64,000 nucleotides of DNA, taken from assembly GCF_014191505.1 (NCBI RefSeq), contig NZ_JACHWS010000001.1:682001-746000 (forward strand), in the 5' to 3' direction. Position 1 is the stretch's first letter. The number at the start of each line of letters is the position of its first letter. The notes beneath the pieces are model-generated. The model saw only the letters and a list, made by a program, of their open reading frames with translations. It made no database searches and was not told the DNA's origin. The DNA is from Hoyosella altamirensis (lineage in GTDB: Bacteria > Actinomycetota > Actinomycetes > Mycobacteriales > Mycobacteriaceae). The translations under genes and the position numbers were made by a program. Below are positions 47,705 through 57,251 of the stretch, piece after piece.

Positions 47705-48255
47705 CACGAATCATTGCGGGCGGAGCCGGGGGAATCCGGCTCCGCGTGCCGCCGAAAGGTACACGGCCCACGACGGACCGGGTGCGCGAGGCGCTCTTCA
47801 GTGTCCTTTCTTCACGCATCGATTTTGATGGCCTCCGCGTCCTTGACCTCTATGCGGGATCAGGCGCGCTCGGTCTCGAATCACTGTCCCGCGGTGCTGC
47901 CCTTGCGGTATTCGTGGAATCCGGTGCGCGCGCCGTGGCCGTGATCAAAGACAACATTCAGACGGTACGGCTGCCCGGTGCTGAGGTGATCAAGGGGGCC
48001 GTCACGGCGACCCTGGGCCGAGAGCCAGCGCAGCAGTTCTCCCTGGTATTCGCCGATCCGCCATACACTGTCGGCGACGGCTCAATCGAGGAAATGCTGG
48101 CACTTCTGGTGCGGCATCAGTGGCTTGCCCCGGAGGCTCTGGTCGTCATAGAACGGTCATCACGCTCGCCGCTGACGACGTGGCCCGATGGCTTTGAGGC
48201 AATCACGTCCCGAAAGTACGGCGAAACCCGCATCGACATCGCGCAGTCGCGATAG
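47701..48255 (+). CDS. rsmD: 16S rRNA (guanine966-N2)-methyltransferase
   Basis: 184 aa. RsmD hallmarks: [41 protein letters not shown] motif [20 protein letters not shown] and catalytic [11 protein letters not shown] (DPPY). Start GTG at 47701 overlaps pyc by 4 bases. Same pyc-rsmD-coaD order as in M. tuberculosis. Confidence 0.95.
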   Translation: MTRIIAGGAGGIRLRVPPKGTRPTTDRVREALFSVLSSRIDFDGLRVLDLYAGSGALGLESLSRGAALAVFVESGARAVAVIKDNIQTVRLPGAEVIKGAVTATLGREPAQQFSLVFADPPYTVGDGSIEEMLALLVRHQWLAPEALVVIERSSRSPLTTWPDGFEAITSRKYGETRIDIAQSR

Positions 48256-48308
48256 GCCGGCCATTCCGGGCGAGCATCAGATCCGGGCGCCTGTTAACGT
48301 CAGTCACC

Positions 48309-48809
48309 ATGAGCGGAGCGATCTGCCCGGGCTCGTTCGACCCGGTCACCAATGGTCACCTTGACGTGATTGAGCGCGCCTCAGCCCACTTCGACCGGGT
48401 TGTCGTCGCAGTTCTCGTCAATCCCAACAAGCGGGGGATGTTCACGGTGGAGGAGCGGCTGGAACTGCTCCGAGAGGTGACGTCTCACCTGCCCAACGTC
48501 ACAGTGGACTCGTGGCAGGGTCTCTTGGTCGATTACGCGAAGAACAACGGCCTGAACTCGATCGTCAAGGGTCTGCGGGCTGTCAGTGACTTCGAGTACG
48601 AGCTGCAGATGGCCCAAATGAACAAAGAGCTCTCCGGTGTGGACACCTTCTTCACGGCGACCAATCCGCTCTACAGCTTCTTGTCGAGTTCGCTGGCGAA
48701 GGAAGTCGCGACCTACGGTGGTGACGTCTCCCATCTGCTGCCTCCGGTCGTATATCGGCGACTGACGCAGCGGATTGAAGAACGGAAACGGGAGAGCGAA
48801 AACCCCTGA
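48309..48809 (+). CDS. coaD: phosphopantetheine adenylyltransferase
   Basis: 166 aa nucleotidyltransferase. The T/HxGH-type motif is in [55 protein letters not shown] and [16 protein letters not shown] are CoaD signatures. Penultimate step of CoA synthesis, relevant to the CoA-heavy catabolism encoded nearby. Confidence 0.97.
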   Translation: MSGAICPGSFDPVTNGHLDVIERASAHFDRVVVAVLVNPNKRGMFTVEERLELLREVTSHLPNVTVDSWQGLLVDYAKNNGLNSIVKGLRAVSDFEYELQMAQMNKELSGVDTFFTATNPLYSFLSSSLAKEVATYGGDVSHLLPPVVYRRLTQRIEERKRESENP

Positions 48810-48947
48810 CTCTCATGTCTGGCAAGGATGTGTCTCCAGGCATGCTATGGGGCGAGTCGCGCGGCGACACACCGCGCGAGTAGATGCGGTAGACGGGATA
48901 GCCAGGCAAACTGGCTGCGGAACACATTTTGAGGATATGGGGTAGCG

Positions 48948-49706
48948 GTGTATCGGGTATTCGGCGCTCTTGATGAGCTAGTAGCGATCGTCGAAGAGGC
49001 GCGCGGCGTGCCGATGACCGCTGGTTGTATTGTGCCGCGTGGTGACGTTCTCGACCTCCTGGACGACATCCGTGAGGCGATACCGAGTGAACTCGATGAC
49101 GCTCAGGATGTGCTGGACCACCGCGACAAGCTGATTAACGACGCGCGGGACAGCGCGGAGCACACTGTCGGTGCCGCTTCCTCCGAGGCGGAAACCACCA
49201 TCACCAATGCACGCGAAGACGCTGACCGCATGCTTCGCGATGCGAAGGCGCAAGCCGACAGGATGGTCGCGGAAGCCAAAGCGCACGCCGAACAGGTGGT
49301 CACGGAGGCACAAGCAGAGGCAGATCGTACGATCACCGGCGGTCAGCGGGAGTTCGAGGCGATGACGGCGCGTGCTCGCACCGAAGCCAACCGGTTGATC
49401 GAGTCCGGGAATGCCGCGTACGAGCGCGCAGTCAGTGAGGGCGTGGCCGAGCAGCAGCGTCTTGTGTCGGAGTCTGAGGTCGTGCATGCATCGCAGGCTG
49501 AAGCGAATCGGGTGGTTGATGCCGCACACGCAGAGTCGGAACGGCTTCGCGGCGAATGCGACCAGTACGTCGACGCGAAACTAGCTGAGTTCGAGGAGTT
49601 CCTCAACGGGACTATCCGCTCCGTTCACCGCGGGCGCCAGCGTCTGCGCGATGCTGGTCCGCCGCCGCAGTTCGCCCCTGAGGAGCGCCCCGCGAGGCGT
49701 CGCTGA
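48948..49706 (+). CDS. sepIVA: DivIVA-like septation protein SepIVA
   Basis: 252 aa. MYRVFGALDELVAIVEEARGVPMTAGCIVPRGDV is nearly the M. tuberculosis Rv2927c N-terminus. Residues about 60-220 form a long coiled coil of AEADR/ARTEA heptads, ending KLAEFEEFLNGTIRSV. In mycobacteria it is essential for septation and cell-wall regulation. Start is GTG. It sits directly after coaD; in M. tuberculosis the PDIM/PGL locus separates them. Confidence 0.93.
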   Translation: MYRVFGALDELVAIVEEARGVPMTAGCIVPRGDVLDLLDDIREAIPSELDDAQDVLDHRDKLINDARDSAEHTVGAASSEAETTITNAREDADRMLRDAKAQADRMVAEAKAHAEQVVTEAQAEADRTITGGQREFEAMTARARTEANRLIESGNAAYERAVSEGVAEQQRLVSESEVVHASQAEANRVVDAAHAESERLRGECDQYVDAKLAEFEEFLNGTIRSVHRGRQRLRDAGPPPQFAPEERPARRR

Positions 49707-49814
49707 GCTTTGCTCGCTGCAGGCCGGCCTTCGGCAGGCATGGTGATTGGCACTCCACAATGGCGGTAGACTGATAGGTCGTTTAACCCGCAGCATCAAT
49801 CGGAGTGTGATCAC

Positions 49815-50396
49815 GTGAAGACTTCCCGGCATGGTTCGGCGCGCCCAATGCGGGATTCGCCGTTTGTGCTGGATGTCCGGACGCTCGGCCGGAGTCCTGG
49901 CACGATGCGTGAGGAACACCGCAGCGTCGCATTGAAGACGCGCGTGGGGCTCGAGATGATCGGCATCCCTGCAGGTGAGCTCCTTGAGATGGATCTTCGT
50001 CTTGAGGCCGTCTCGGAAGGCGTGCTCGTTTCCGGGACCATCGAGGGGACTGCTACGGGCGAGTGTGTGCGGTGCCTTGAAGATTTCGAAGAACCGGTCG
50101 AGGTTTCGATAACGGAACTGTTCGCTTACCCGGGCAGCGCCACCTCGGAGACCACGGATGAGGATGAGATCTACCGGATCGAAGACGAACTCATCGACCT
50201 TGAACCCGTCGTCACGGATACGATCGGATTGTCGCTTCCGTTGCAGCCGGTGTGCGACGAAGACTGCCCCGGGCTGTGCTCGGAATGCGGCGTTCCCCTC
50301 GCGATTGCGGATTCTGGGCACAGTCATGCGATACTAGATCCTCGCTGGGCTGCTTTAGCGGACAAGTTTCCTGCCGCCGAGCGTCCAGAAGCATAG
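49815..50396 (+). CDS. YceD/DUF177 family protein
   Basis: 193 aa from GTG 49815. DUF177 features: [15 protein letters not shown] near 17-31, [16 protein letters not shown] (CxxC, about 83-98), and a C-terminal [16 protein letters not shown] metal-binding-like cluster. The gene is nearly always upstream of rpmF, as here, and is linked to 23S rRNA/L32 assembly in other bacteria. Confidence 0.92.
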   Translation: MKTSRHGSARPMRDSPFVLDVRTLGRSPGTMREEHRSVALKTRVGLEMIGIPAGELLEMDLRLEAVSEGVLVSGTIEGTATGECVRCLEDFEEPVEVSITELFAYPGSATSETTDEDEIYRIEDELIDLEPVVTDTIGLSLPLQPVCDEDCPGLCSECGVPLAIADSGHSHAILDPRWAALADKFPAAERPEA

Positions 50397-50476
50397 TTCC
50401 ACCAGGCAACTGGGGAGCACTACTGCTTCTACCAGCATGTATGCAGCTACCGATCGATTGCCAAGGAGAGTTTGTC

Positions 50477-50662
50477 GTGGCCGTTCCCAAGCGCCGGATG
50501 TCGCGATCCAACACGAGGTCGCGCCGCAGCCAGTGGAAAGCCACTGCGCCTGCGCTCATCACCTGCCCGAACCGCGCGTGCGGGCAGAAGACACTGCCGC
50601 ACACCGCATGCCCATCGTGCGGCACGTACCGGGGACGTCAGGTTACGGCTGCTTCGGTTTGA
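50477..50662 (+). CDS. rpmF: 50S ribosomal protein bL32
   Basis: 61 aa from GTG 50477 (RBS AAGGAGAGTTTGTC). [20 protein letters not shown] is the L32 N-terminus; [20 protein letters not shown] holds four Cys (zinc-binding form). The frame is open far upstream but only this part is L32. Its stop is 2 bp before the rnc start. Confidence 0.95.
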   Translation: MAVPKRRMSRSNTRSRRSQWKATAPALITCPNRACGQKTLPHTACPSCGTYRGRQVTAASV

Positions 50663-50664
50663 TC

Positions 50665-51384
50665 GTGGCTGACGGTGCCGCACTGACTAGCGAGCAGAGC
50701 CGCGAGTCTCTGCTCGCTGCGCTCGGTGTCAGACTGGGCGAGGATTTGCTTACGCTCGCTCTTACTCACCGGTCATACGCCTACGAGAATGGTGGCCTGC
50801 CCACCAACGAGCGGCTCGAGTTCCTCGGGGATTCTGTCCTCGGTCTCACGATCACGGAACACCTGTACCGGACTCACCCCGATAAGCCGGAGGGTGAGCT
50901 CGCGAAGATTCGTTCTAGCGTGGTGAATATGCATGCCCTCGCTGAGGTCGCGCGTGGCTTAGGGCACGGTGGGCTCGGCGAGTATTTCTTGCTTGGTAAG
51001 GGCGAGGAAATGACCGGCGGCCGGGATAAAGCGAGCATCCTCGCCGACGGTATGGAGTCGCTGCTCGGGGCTGTGTATCTCGAGCACGGACTCGATGTCG
51101 CGCGCGGCGTTGTGCTCACTTTGTTCAAAGGTCTCCTCGAACGTGGTCCCCGTCTGGGCGCCGGGCTGGACTGGAAGACGAGCCTGCAGGAACTCACGGC
51201 CGAGCGTGGCCTGGGTGTCCCCGCGTACGAGGTTGCCGCCAAGGGCCCGGATCATGACAAAGAGTTCACGGCGACTGTGATAGTCGCGGGTGAGGACCTG
51301 GGCTCCGGCACTGGGCGCACCAAAAAGGAAGCGGAACAGAAGGCTGCGGGCGCGGCCTGGCGTCACCTTTCCTCTGACTCTTGA
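50665..51384 (+). CDS. rnc: ribonuclease III
   Basis: 239 aa from GTG 50665, immediately after rpmF. Catalytic signature [20 protein letters not shown] near 43-62, second acidic pair in [22 protein letters not shown], and a C-terminal double-stranded-RNA-binding domain (about 160-235; [20 protein letters not shown]). It processes rRNA precursors and structured mRNAs. Part of the DUF177-rpmF-rnc-mutM operon. Confidence 0.96.
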   Translation: MADGAALTSEQSRESLLAALGVRLGEDLLTLALTHRSYAYENGGLPTNERLEFLGDSVLGLTITEHLYRTHPDKPEGELAKIRSSVVNMHALAEVARGLGHGGLGEYFLLGKGEEMTGGRDKASILADGMESLLGAVYLEHGLDVARGVVLTLFKGLLERGPRLGAGLDWKTSLQELTAERGLGVPAYEVAAKGPDHDKEFTATVIVAGEDLGSGTGRTKKEAEQKAAGAAWRHLSSDS

Positions 51385-51402
51385 TCGCGGACGCTGACTC
51401 CG

Positions 51403-52281
51403 ATGCCTGAACTCCCCGAAGTCGAGGTTGTCCGCCGCGGACTGGAATCGCACGCACTCAGGCAGCAGATCGAATCTGTTGAGGTGCGCCATCCACGGGC
51501 GGTCCGCCGTCACGCTGCGGGGCCTGCGGATTTAGCGGGCCGCTTGGCAGGACGCGCCTTCAGTGGAGCGTTCCGGCGCGGCAAGTATCTGTGGCTCACG
51601 CTCGCGGAAAAAAATCCGGACGAAGCTGCTGATTCGGTACTGGTGCACCTCGGTATGAGTGGGCAGATGCTGGTACAGGCTGCAGACACGCCGATGGAGC
51701 CGCACGCGCGAATTGTCGTCACTCTTGATGGCGGAACCCATCTGCGCTTCGTCGACCAGCGAACATTCGGGGGGTGGCTGGTCGCTCCTCTCGTGCCGGC
51801 AGTACCTGATTCCGGCGAAGAATTGCTGCCTGAACCGATCGTGCACATCGCGCGGGATCCGCTGGACCCGCTGTTCGATGAGCGGGCGGTAATAGAGGTG
51901 ATCCGGCGTAAGCCAAGTGAAATCAAGCGGATTCTGCTCGACCAGTCGGTGATTTCCGGGGTGGGCAATATTTACGCTGATGAGGCCCTCTGGCGTGCGG
52001 GTGTCCACGGCAACCGGCCAGCTCGTTTGCTCTCACGCGCGAAAATCAGAACGATTCTGTCCGCCGCGCGAGAGGTCATGATCGAGGCGCTGGAACAGGG
52101 CGGGACGTCGTTCGACGCGTTGTACGTCAACGTCAATGGTCAGTCGGGATTTTTTGACCGGAGTCTGAGAGTCTATGGGCTTGAGGGCCATCCGTGTGAG
52201 CGCTGCGGTAGCCCAATCGTGCGGGAAAGGTTCATGAACCGCTCTAGTCACTTTTGCCCGGGCTGCCAGCGAAAGCGGTAG
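51403..52281 (+). CDS. mutM: formamidopyrimidine-DNA glycosylase, with possibly exchanged C-terminus
   Basis: 292 aa. Catalytic Pro1-Glu2 after Met removal ([15 protein letters not shown]), H2TH region [22 protein letters not shown], and a C-terminal zinc finger [24 protein letters not shown]. It excises 8-oxoguanine. The C-terminal ending (CQRKR stop) differs from the usual mycobacterial ending, and a second zinc-finger segment with the mycobacterial-like ending lies 10 kb downstream at 62303. This suggests the final ~33 codons were brought in by the island. Confidence 0.95.
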   Translation: MPELPEVEVVRRGLESHALRQQIESVEVRHPRAVRRHAAGPADLAGRLAGRAFSGAFRRGKYLWLTLAEKNPDEAADSVLVHLGMSGQMLVQAADTPMEPHARIVVTLDGGTHLRFVDQRTFGGWLVAPLVPAVPDSGEELLPEPIVHIARDPLDPLFDERAVIEVIRRKPSEIKRILLDQSVISGVGNIYADEALWRAGVHGNRPARLLSRAKIRTILSAAREVMIEALEQGGTSFDALYVNVNGQSGFFDRSLRVYGLEGHPCERCGSPIVRERFMNRSSHFCPGCQRKR

Positions 52282-52690
52282 TTGAGTGCCCACAGGCGAC
52301 GCAGCCGTAAAGCCTGGCCATTCCTTGGCGATGTGGAGCTTTCTTCGACCGCTGCACGTCAATCTGGACGCGCCGAGGATGGGCACGGGGCGCTTCTCGC
52401 AGACGCCTGGAGGCAGCTGCCCCGCGGGTTCTCCGGCCTGAGACAGTCCCGGTCGAGCGAGAGTACGTACCGGTAGTCTTCCTGCAGCCGCGTTGCTCTG
52501 TGTGGAACTCAGCTCGTTGACAGACTGACGTGATCTCAGCGCGCGCGCTTGCTCGAGCGGTCTCCGGCTGTCCGCTGTCGCGACCGAGGGCGATGGTCGA
52601 TCGGTGAGTTGGCGCATTTCTCGGATGCTCCCTGGCAGACTTCGATTATTGTCACCGCAACGATAGGGCGCACGCGCTGAGGGGGTAGGC
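52282..52690. other. non-coding left end of the island
   Basis: 409 bp with no supported gene; the open frames here lack RBS and family-like sequence. It lies between the mutM stop and the DUF6119 gene and should contain the promoter of the latter. It is presumably island sequence because the usual mutM neighbours (acyP, smc) are absent. Confidence 0.6.
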
Positions 52691-54319
52691 ATGGCACGGC
52701 AGAAGGCCAACGCTCAGGCAACGACGCTGTACAGGCTGCGACACACGCTCGAACTTGAGGATGCAGTCAAGAAGAAGTATCGGGAAGACTCCGCCTTCAC
52801 ACAGGAGTCGTGCACCGTCAAGGACCGAGACGCGCTCCTGATCGTCGGATCAGTTGGCGGTCAGGGGGCGGTGAAGTGGGCTGCCCGCGTGAAGCAGTTG
52901 ACCGGCACGGTTGTGGATGCATCCAACGAGACCGCGGCTTGCGTGCTACTGCTGCGCCTGGACGATCAGACGAGCGCTGCCACTTGGGCGCTCTGTTGGG
53001 GGATGGGCTGGTTGCTCTTGGATCAGGGGTTGGTGGACGGAGCGTTCGGTCAGAGACTTGCCCTGAGGTCCGCCGATCCAGACCTCCTGAGTTCGCTGAC
53101 TCGGACTGTGCTCGACGAGCGCGCCAAGGTAGACCGGTCCTCTATACCCGCCGGTTCGGGGCTTACCGGCTTCGGCATCGGCGGCTTCGGCGAATTGGTG
53201 ACTCGGGTTGTTGGCAAGGCCGAGATCAAGGGCCTCACGATTGGGAAAGAGTTCCGCGTGAGAGGAGCCGATTCTGTGTCTGTGCCTCTCGGGCTCACGC
53301 TGACAGCGCTGCTGGCCGATCTCAAAGTACTTGACGACCTTCTGGCTCAGAATCCCCGTTCCGAATTGCAGGTTCTGGAACAGCTCGTCCCGGTCAAGAA
53401 GGGAACAGATCTAAGCCAGGGCTTGGAGACGTACCTTCTGTCCGAACTTCAGGAGGCCTCCGGTACTTCCAAGGTCGCAGTGACTTGGCCGCATGAGCAT
53501 CTGAATGAGAACAAGCCAGCGGAAACTTTCAGGGTCAAGCGCGGTGGGAACACGCAGCCAAGGCCCGACCTGCCGACAGTTGAGGTCATCCTGGAGTTGA
53601 TGAAGGGTCGGAACATCGGAGCGTTGGACACGATCAAGATCCAACTGTTCGGTGACGCCGAAGGCGAAGATGCGGTCAGCAGCGACATCCCGCTCCGCAA
53701 GTGGGTGGCGCTTGAGACAGAGGAGGGCGGGCGGAGGTACTTCCTGCATAACGGGCAGTGGTTCGCAATGGATCTCGATTACGCAGAGCAGCTCGATCAA
53801 CGTGTGAAGCGCATCTTCGCGAAGCCTTCAGGAGTGACGATGCCCGAGTGGCGTGCGCCCGACGATGAGGAGGCTTACAACAAAAAGGCCGCCGAAGTCC
53901 TGGGCGCTGTTCGGACGGACCGGAAGCTGGTGCAGACTTCCCAGAACAAGCGGGGCTTCGAGCCGAGCGACCTCATCACCGAGAAAGATGTGTATATCCA
54001 CGTCAAATCGGCGACCTCGTCGGCACCGCTGAGTCATCTGTTCGCGCAGGGAGGCAATTCCGCCCACGCGCTGCAGCACGACAAGGAGGCCCGAGCAAAA
54101 CTGCGCGAACGGGTCGAGCAACGCGATGGGGACCCCGAACTTATCGGTACCAAGCCTCGCAAGGTGATCTACGCCATCCGCTCGAAGGAGGTTGGCAGGA
54201 CAGTGAGCCCGGACGACCTCTTCAGCTTCAGCAAGGTTTCGCTGGTTCGTGTATTCGATGAGTTGGAGGGCCGGGGTATCGAGGTACGAGTGTCGAGCAT
54301 TGAGTACCTGCCCGAGTGA
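52691..54319 (+). CDS. DUF6119 / TIGR04141 sporadically distributed protein, defence candidate
   Basis: 542 aa, usual family length (about 550). Family-like segments: WALCWGMGWLLLDQGLVDGA FGQRLALRS region (about 95-120), LTRVVGKAEIKGLTIG, FRVRGADSVSVPLGLTLTAL (about 193-212), and the C-terminal DVYIHVKSATSSAPLSHLFA followed by QGGNSAHALQHDKEARAKL (about 435-475). Biochemical role unknown; the family is sporadic and tends to occur near restriction and defence genes. RBS GAGGGGGTAGGC. It converges with the GIY-YIG gene. Base composition is somewhat lower in GC than the Abi-ImmA/IrrE part. Confidence 0.72.
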   Translation: MARQKANAQATTLYRLRHTLELEDAVKKKYREDSAFTQESCTVKDRDALLIVGSVGGQGAVKWAARVKQLTGTVVDASNETAACVLLLRLDDQTSAATWALCWGMGWLLLDQGLVDGAFGQRLALRSADPDLLSSLTRTVLDERAKVDRSSIPAGSGLTGFGIGGFGELVTRVVGKAEIKGLTIGKEFRVRGADSVSVPLGLTLTALLADLKVLDDLLAQNPRSELQVLEQLVPVKKGTDLSQGLETYLLSELQEASGTSKVAVTWPHEHLNENKPAETFRVKRGGNTQPRPDLPTVEVILELMKGRNIGALDTIKIQLFGDAEGEDAVSSDIPLRKWVALETEEGGRRYFLHNGQWFAMDLDYAEQLDQRVKRIFAKPSGVTMPEWRAPDDEEAYNKKAAEVLGAVRTDRKLVQTSQNKRGFEPSDLITEKDVYIHVKSATSSAPLSHLFAQGGNSAHALQHDKEARAKLRERVEQRDGDPELIGTKPRKVIYAIRSKEVGRTVSPDDLFSFSKVSLVRVFDELEGRGIEVRVSSIEYLPE

Positions 54320-54355
54320 TCAGCCAGTCGGAAGCCGAGAGCCCGCGGTGACGCT

Positions 54356-55560
54356 CTACAGGTCGCCGGCTCGACTGTGCCTGATGAGTTTCTGAGACCG
54401 TGCGTCGTAGACGTAGCCGACGATGTCGCCGGAGATGATCAGGTCGATCGCCTGGTCGATGACGTTGAGCGGGACGACGAACCACTCCGAAGGGTCGTAG
54501 TCACGGTCTTTGCGGTCGATTTGGGTGATGTCGAGCCGCACCTCGGCGAAGACACGGTGCAGGAGATTCTCAAGGGCCGAGGCCTCAGGTTGTAGGCGCG
54601 GTAGTTGGCTACCACGTCGACCGGTGCCATCAGGTACGTCGGCGACTTTTCGGCGTTCTTGATCCGCTTATCGACAGGGCCCCGTGAGAAGCCGATCTTG
54701 TGCAGGTCTTTGACAGCTGCGATCTCAGGGTCATCGCTTAGCGATCGGAGCACGTAGATGTAGCCGCTGACCTCGTCATCGGTGAGGATCTCAGGCATCT
54801 CGGTTTGTGCAAGGACATGGCCATCCTCGTCGCTGCGCCGGATCGCGAGGGACTGACGGTACATCGAGGACTCGGTGCCGTTCTCAAAGATGCACCGGAG
54901 TCGTTCGCGCTTGTTCTCGCGGACGGTCGACTTCTTGTACTCGGTCTCACCGAGCTCGGCGATGAACAGCATCACGCCGTTGAGGACGAAGAACGCTCCG
55001 GGGACGATGTGGGTCATGCCAAGGTAGGGCAGGAGTTTGGACGTGCCCGCCCGGAGTTCGGCGTGCTTCTGCTTGAAAAGCGGCTCGAACTGCTCGAAGT
55101 CATCAGCCTTGCGGCGGCGTGCGGCATCCGTGTCGTACACCTGGCGACGTAGCGGTAGATCGGACACATCCAGCAGTCCCGAATCGTCGCCGAGGAGGTT
55201 GAAGTCGTCGCTTTCCATCAGGTCGTCGATCGAGGTTGGAGGTTCTGGCGTGTCCAGCATCCCGAACTCGTCGAGTGGCTTGAGCGCGGCGATCTTCTCT
55301 TCGTTGGCGAGGATCCCGTCCAGACGGGCACCGAGCTTGCGCTCGGCGATCTCTCGCGTCGTCGAGCTGGGGACTCGGCCGTGGGCGCTCCGGAACTCGA
55401 CGATCTCGAGGAAGGCGCGTCCCAGCCGGTCGGCCGAGGTGACCTTCGTCGGCTTTTCCTGAGCGTCCAGGAGGCCGTCGACGTCGGAGTCGATCAGTAC
55501 ATGAATGTCGATGGCCGGGTAGGAGACATCCACCCGTCCGATGCCCTCACTGTTGGTCAT
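54356..55560 (-). pseudogene. GIY-YIG (T5orf172-type) nuclease, frameshifted near its end
   Basis: The frame from ATG 55560 gives an N-terminal region (1-250; YPAIDIHVLIDSDVDGLLDA) and the nuclease core GYIYVLRSLSDDPEIAAVKD then LHKIGFSRGPVDKRIKNAEK (about 266-305). After VVANYRAYNL the frame slips at about 54573-54592; the true continuation ALENLLHRVFAEVRLDIT and EWFVVPLNVIDQAIDLI lies in the next frame to the stop at 54356. GIY-YIG fold: two Tyr and an Arg/Glu metal site. With the downstream helicase remnant it resembles helicase-nuclease defence modules. A one-base insertion would restore a protein of about 400 aa. Confidence 0.82.
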
Positions 55561-56217
55561 GCTTCCTCGATTGTCTGCGTGGCCTGTTGCTCTGCGAGGT
55601 GCTGCTGCTTGCGTCTCTGCAAGTACAGCAGAGCCTCGGCGTAGCGCTTCTCGGTGGGATCCTCCGAGCGCGCGTCGGGTTTTCGGGCGTTGACCTTGGC
55701 CCAGTGCTGGATCTTGGGGAACAGGGCGAAGGCCTCTTCGTCGGTGAATTCGATCCGGGTGGCGGTGATCGCGTCGGAGATAATGCGCAGCACGGAGGGG
55801 GTGACGGACTTCGACATGACCTCGAAGGCACGCTGGAATGGGTTGACGGAGTCGATGAGGTTGATCTTGATGTCTATGTTGACGAACTTCTCCGACATCT
55901 TGATGAACCGCTTGTCGCCGACCTCGCGGACCTCGCCGTTCTTGATCACTGAGTCCACGACGACCTGCTGGCGCAGCTCCTCCACCTGAGACTCGTCCAG
56001 GTCAGGGTAGGCCCTCACGGATGATCTTCGGGATCAGGACCTTGTTCGTCGTCTCCGGATCCACCGATCCGGCGGCGGCCTTCGCGAAGGTGTCGTCCTG
56101 CAGGATCGTCGCCTTGAGGTCGTTCAGATCGGTCTCCACGATCTGCTTGACCCGCTCGGTGGACGGCTCCTTGAAGCCCTTGATCGTGATGACGCCCGGC
56201 GGGGGAGCCTCTATATG
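55557..56217 (-). pseudogene. C-terminal remnant of a DEAD/DEAH-type helicase, 5' truncated and frameshifted
   Basis: An open frame of 153 codons (56018-55557) has no start-like beginning. Reading upstream, the preceding frame (56217-56002) gives PPPGVITIKGFKEPSTERVK then DDTFAKAAAGSVDPETTNKV and LIPKIIRE, after which one extra G (about 56009-56015) shifts into YPDLDESQVEELRQQ. Together this reads as one polypeptide resembling the C-terminal part of helicases encoded beside GIY-YIG nucleases; the motor domains are missing, cut at about 56217. It overlaps the GIY-YIG start by 4 bases. Confidence 0.65.
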
Positions 56218-57102
56218 GGACCTGACTTCGAAGCGCTCACAGCCCTACGTTCGTTCGCCGTTCCCCGTCAGCTTCGGAACCCGCACCCGGCCGTCGCGGC
56301 GTTTCAGGGCAAGTAGGCATTGGTCTCCAAAGGCCAGATGGGTCGGGCGGCCCGCTTCCTGCAAGCACTGGTGCATGCCGCGACCGAGGTTGGTTGGAAG
56401 GTCCGTGCGAAGGTGCCGAACATGACACGGGGCCGAGGCGACAGCGGTCCAGATCTCGCGCTCCAGCTCCCCTCGAGAGCTCGTTGTCGTCATCCGGGAA
56501 CTCGATCAGTGGGGTCGCCGCTCGCAGCCATACGTCAGCGAGATGGACTATTACACGCGCTCGGAGCGAATCATCGCGAACAAGCACTTCCAAGGCTCGG
56601 GCAACTTGGAAGTCACGATCACCAAGGCGTGGGAGGACCAGACGGTGCTCCCCTTGCGAGACACCGGCGGTGCAACCCTCGAAGAGCAGCTGCCGGTGCT
56701 GATCCACAAGCTAGAGATCGCCGAGGCGGAGGCAGACTGGTCGCGCCGTCAGGAGTCCCGGCGCTCAGAGATCCGCAAGGTTCGGTGGGGAGAGGTCAAG
56801 CAAGAAGCGTCACGAAGCTCACCTACGAGCGCAACGCCGAACAACTCCGCAACCAGCTGGAGCGGCGGCAAGCCGCCGCTGCGATGTGCTCGTACGCAGA
56901 CGAGGTCACAGCATGCTCTGAACTGCGCGAGGGCACCGAGAGCGAAGACGCTCTCAGGTGGGCTGAATGGATTCGCCCTCACGCCGATCAAACCGATCCC
57001 ATCAACGGGCCCCTACGTCTACTGCGTGCCACATCCGCTACCGACGACGAGCTCGCACCCCACATGAACAACTGGAGCACCCACGGTCCCTACCGGCGCT
57101 AG
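56215..57102 (+). pseudogene. decayed gene for a large unknown actinobacterial protein (stop plus two frameshifts)
   Basis: Three frames splice into one continuous protein: DFEALTALRSFAVPRQLRNP then HPAVAAFQGK, TAG stop at 56314, SKGQMGRAARFLQALVHAAT then PNMTRGRGDSGPDLALQLPS, shift at about 56476, ELVVVIRELDQWGRRSQPYV then YYTRSERIIANKHFQGSGNL, shift at about 56808, KLTYERNAEQLRNQLERRQA ending ELAPHMNNWSTHGPYRR. I recognise the general pattern of a hypothetical protein seen in actinobacterial accessory regions but no function. Its 5' end is cut at the same point as the divergent helicase remnant. Confidence 0.6.
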
Positions 57103-57251
57103 CCGCCATGTGGTGCGCCCGACAAGGCGACCCCACGGCATCGGACGCGAGCATGCCTGAGTCGCGTAGCCGTTGTGTGTCGAGCAGTACTCCCATCATT
57201 CCGACAGGTCCTCAGTCTCGTACTGCTGGCCTGCGCCGGGCGTCACGGATT

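Noticed and set aside
48857-48879. hairpin TCGCGCGG/CCGCGCGA after coaD as a terminator
   Set aside because: Only an 8-bp stem, GC only, without a U run, in a gap that must carry the sepIVA promoter.
52033-52710. 225-codon minus-strand frame at the island left end
   Set aside because: Runs antisense through the mutM end and the non-coding stretch; composition is low-complexity Arg/Ser/Pro and no RBS is present.
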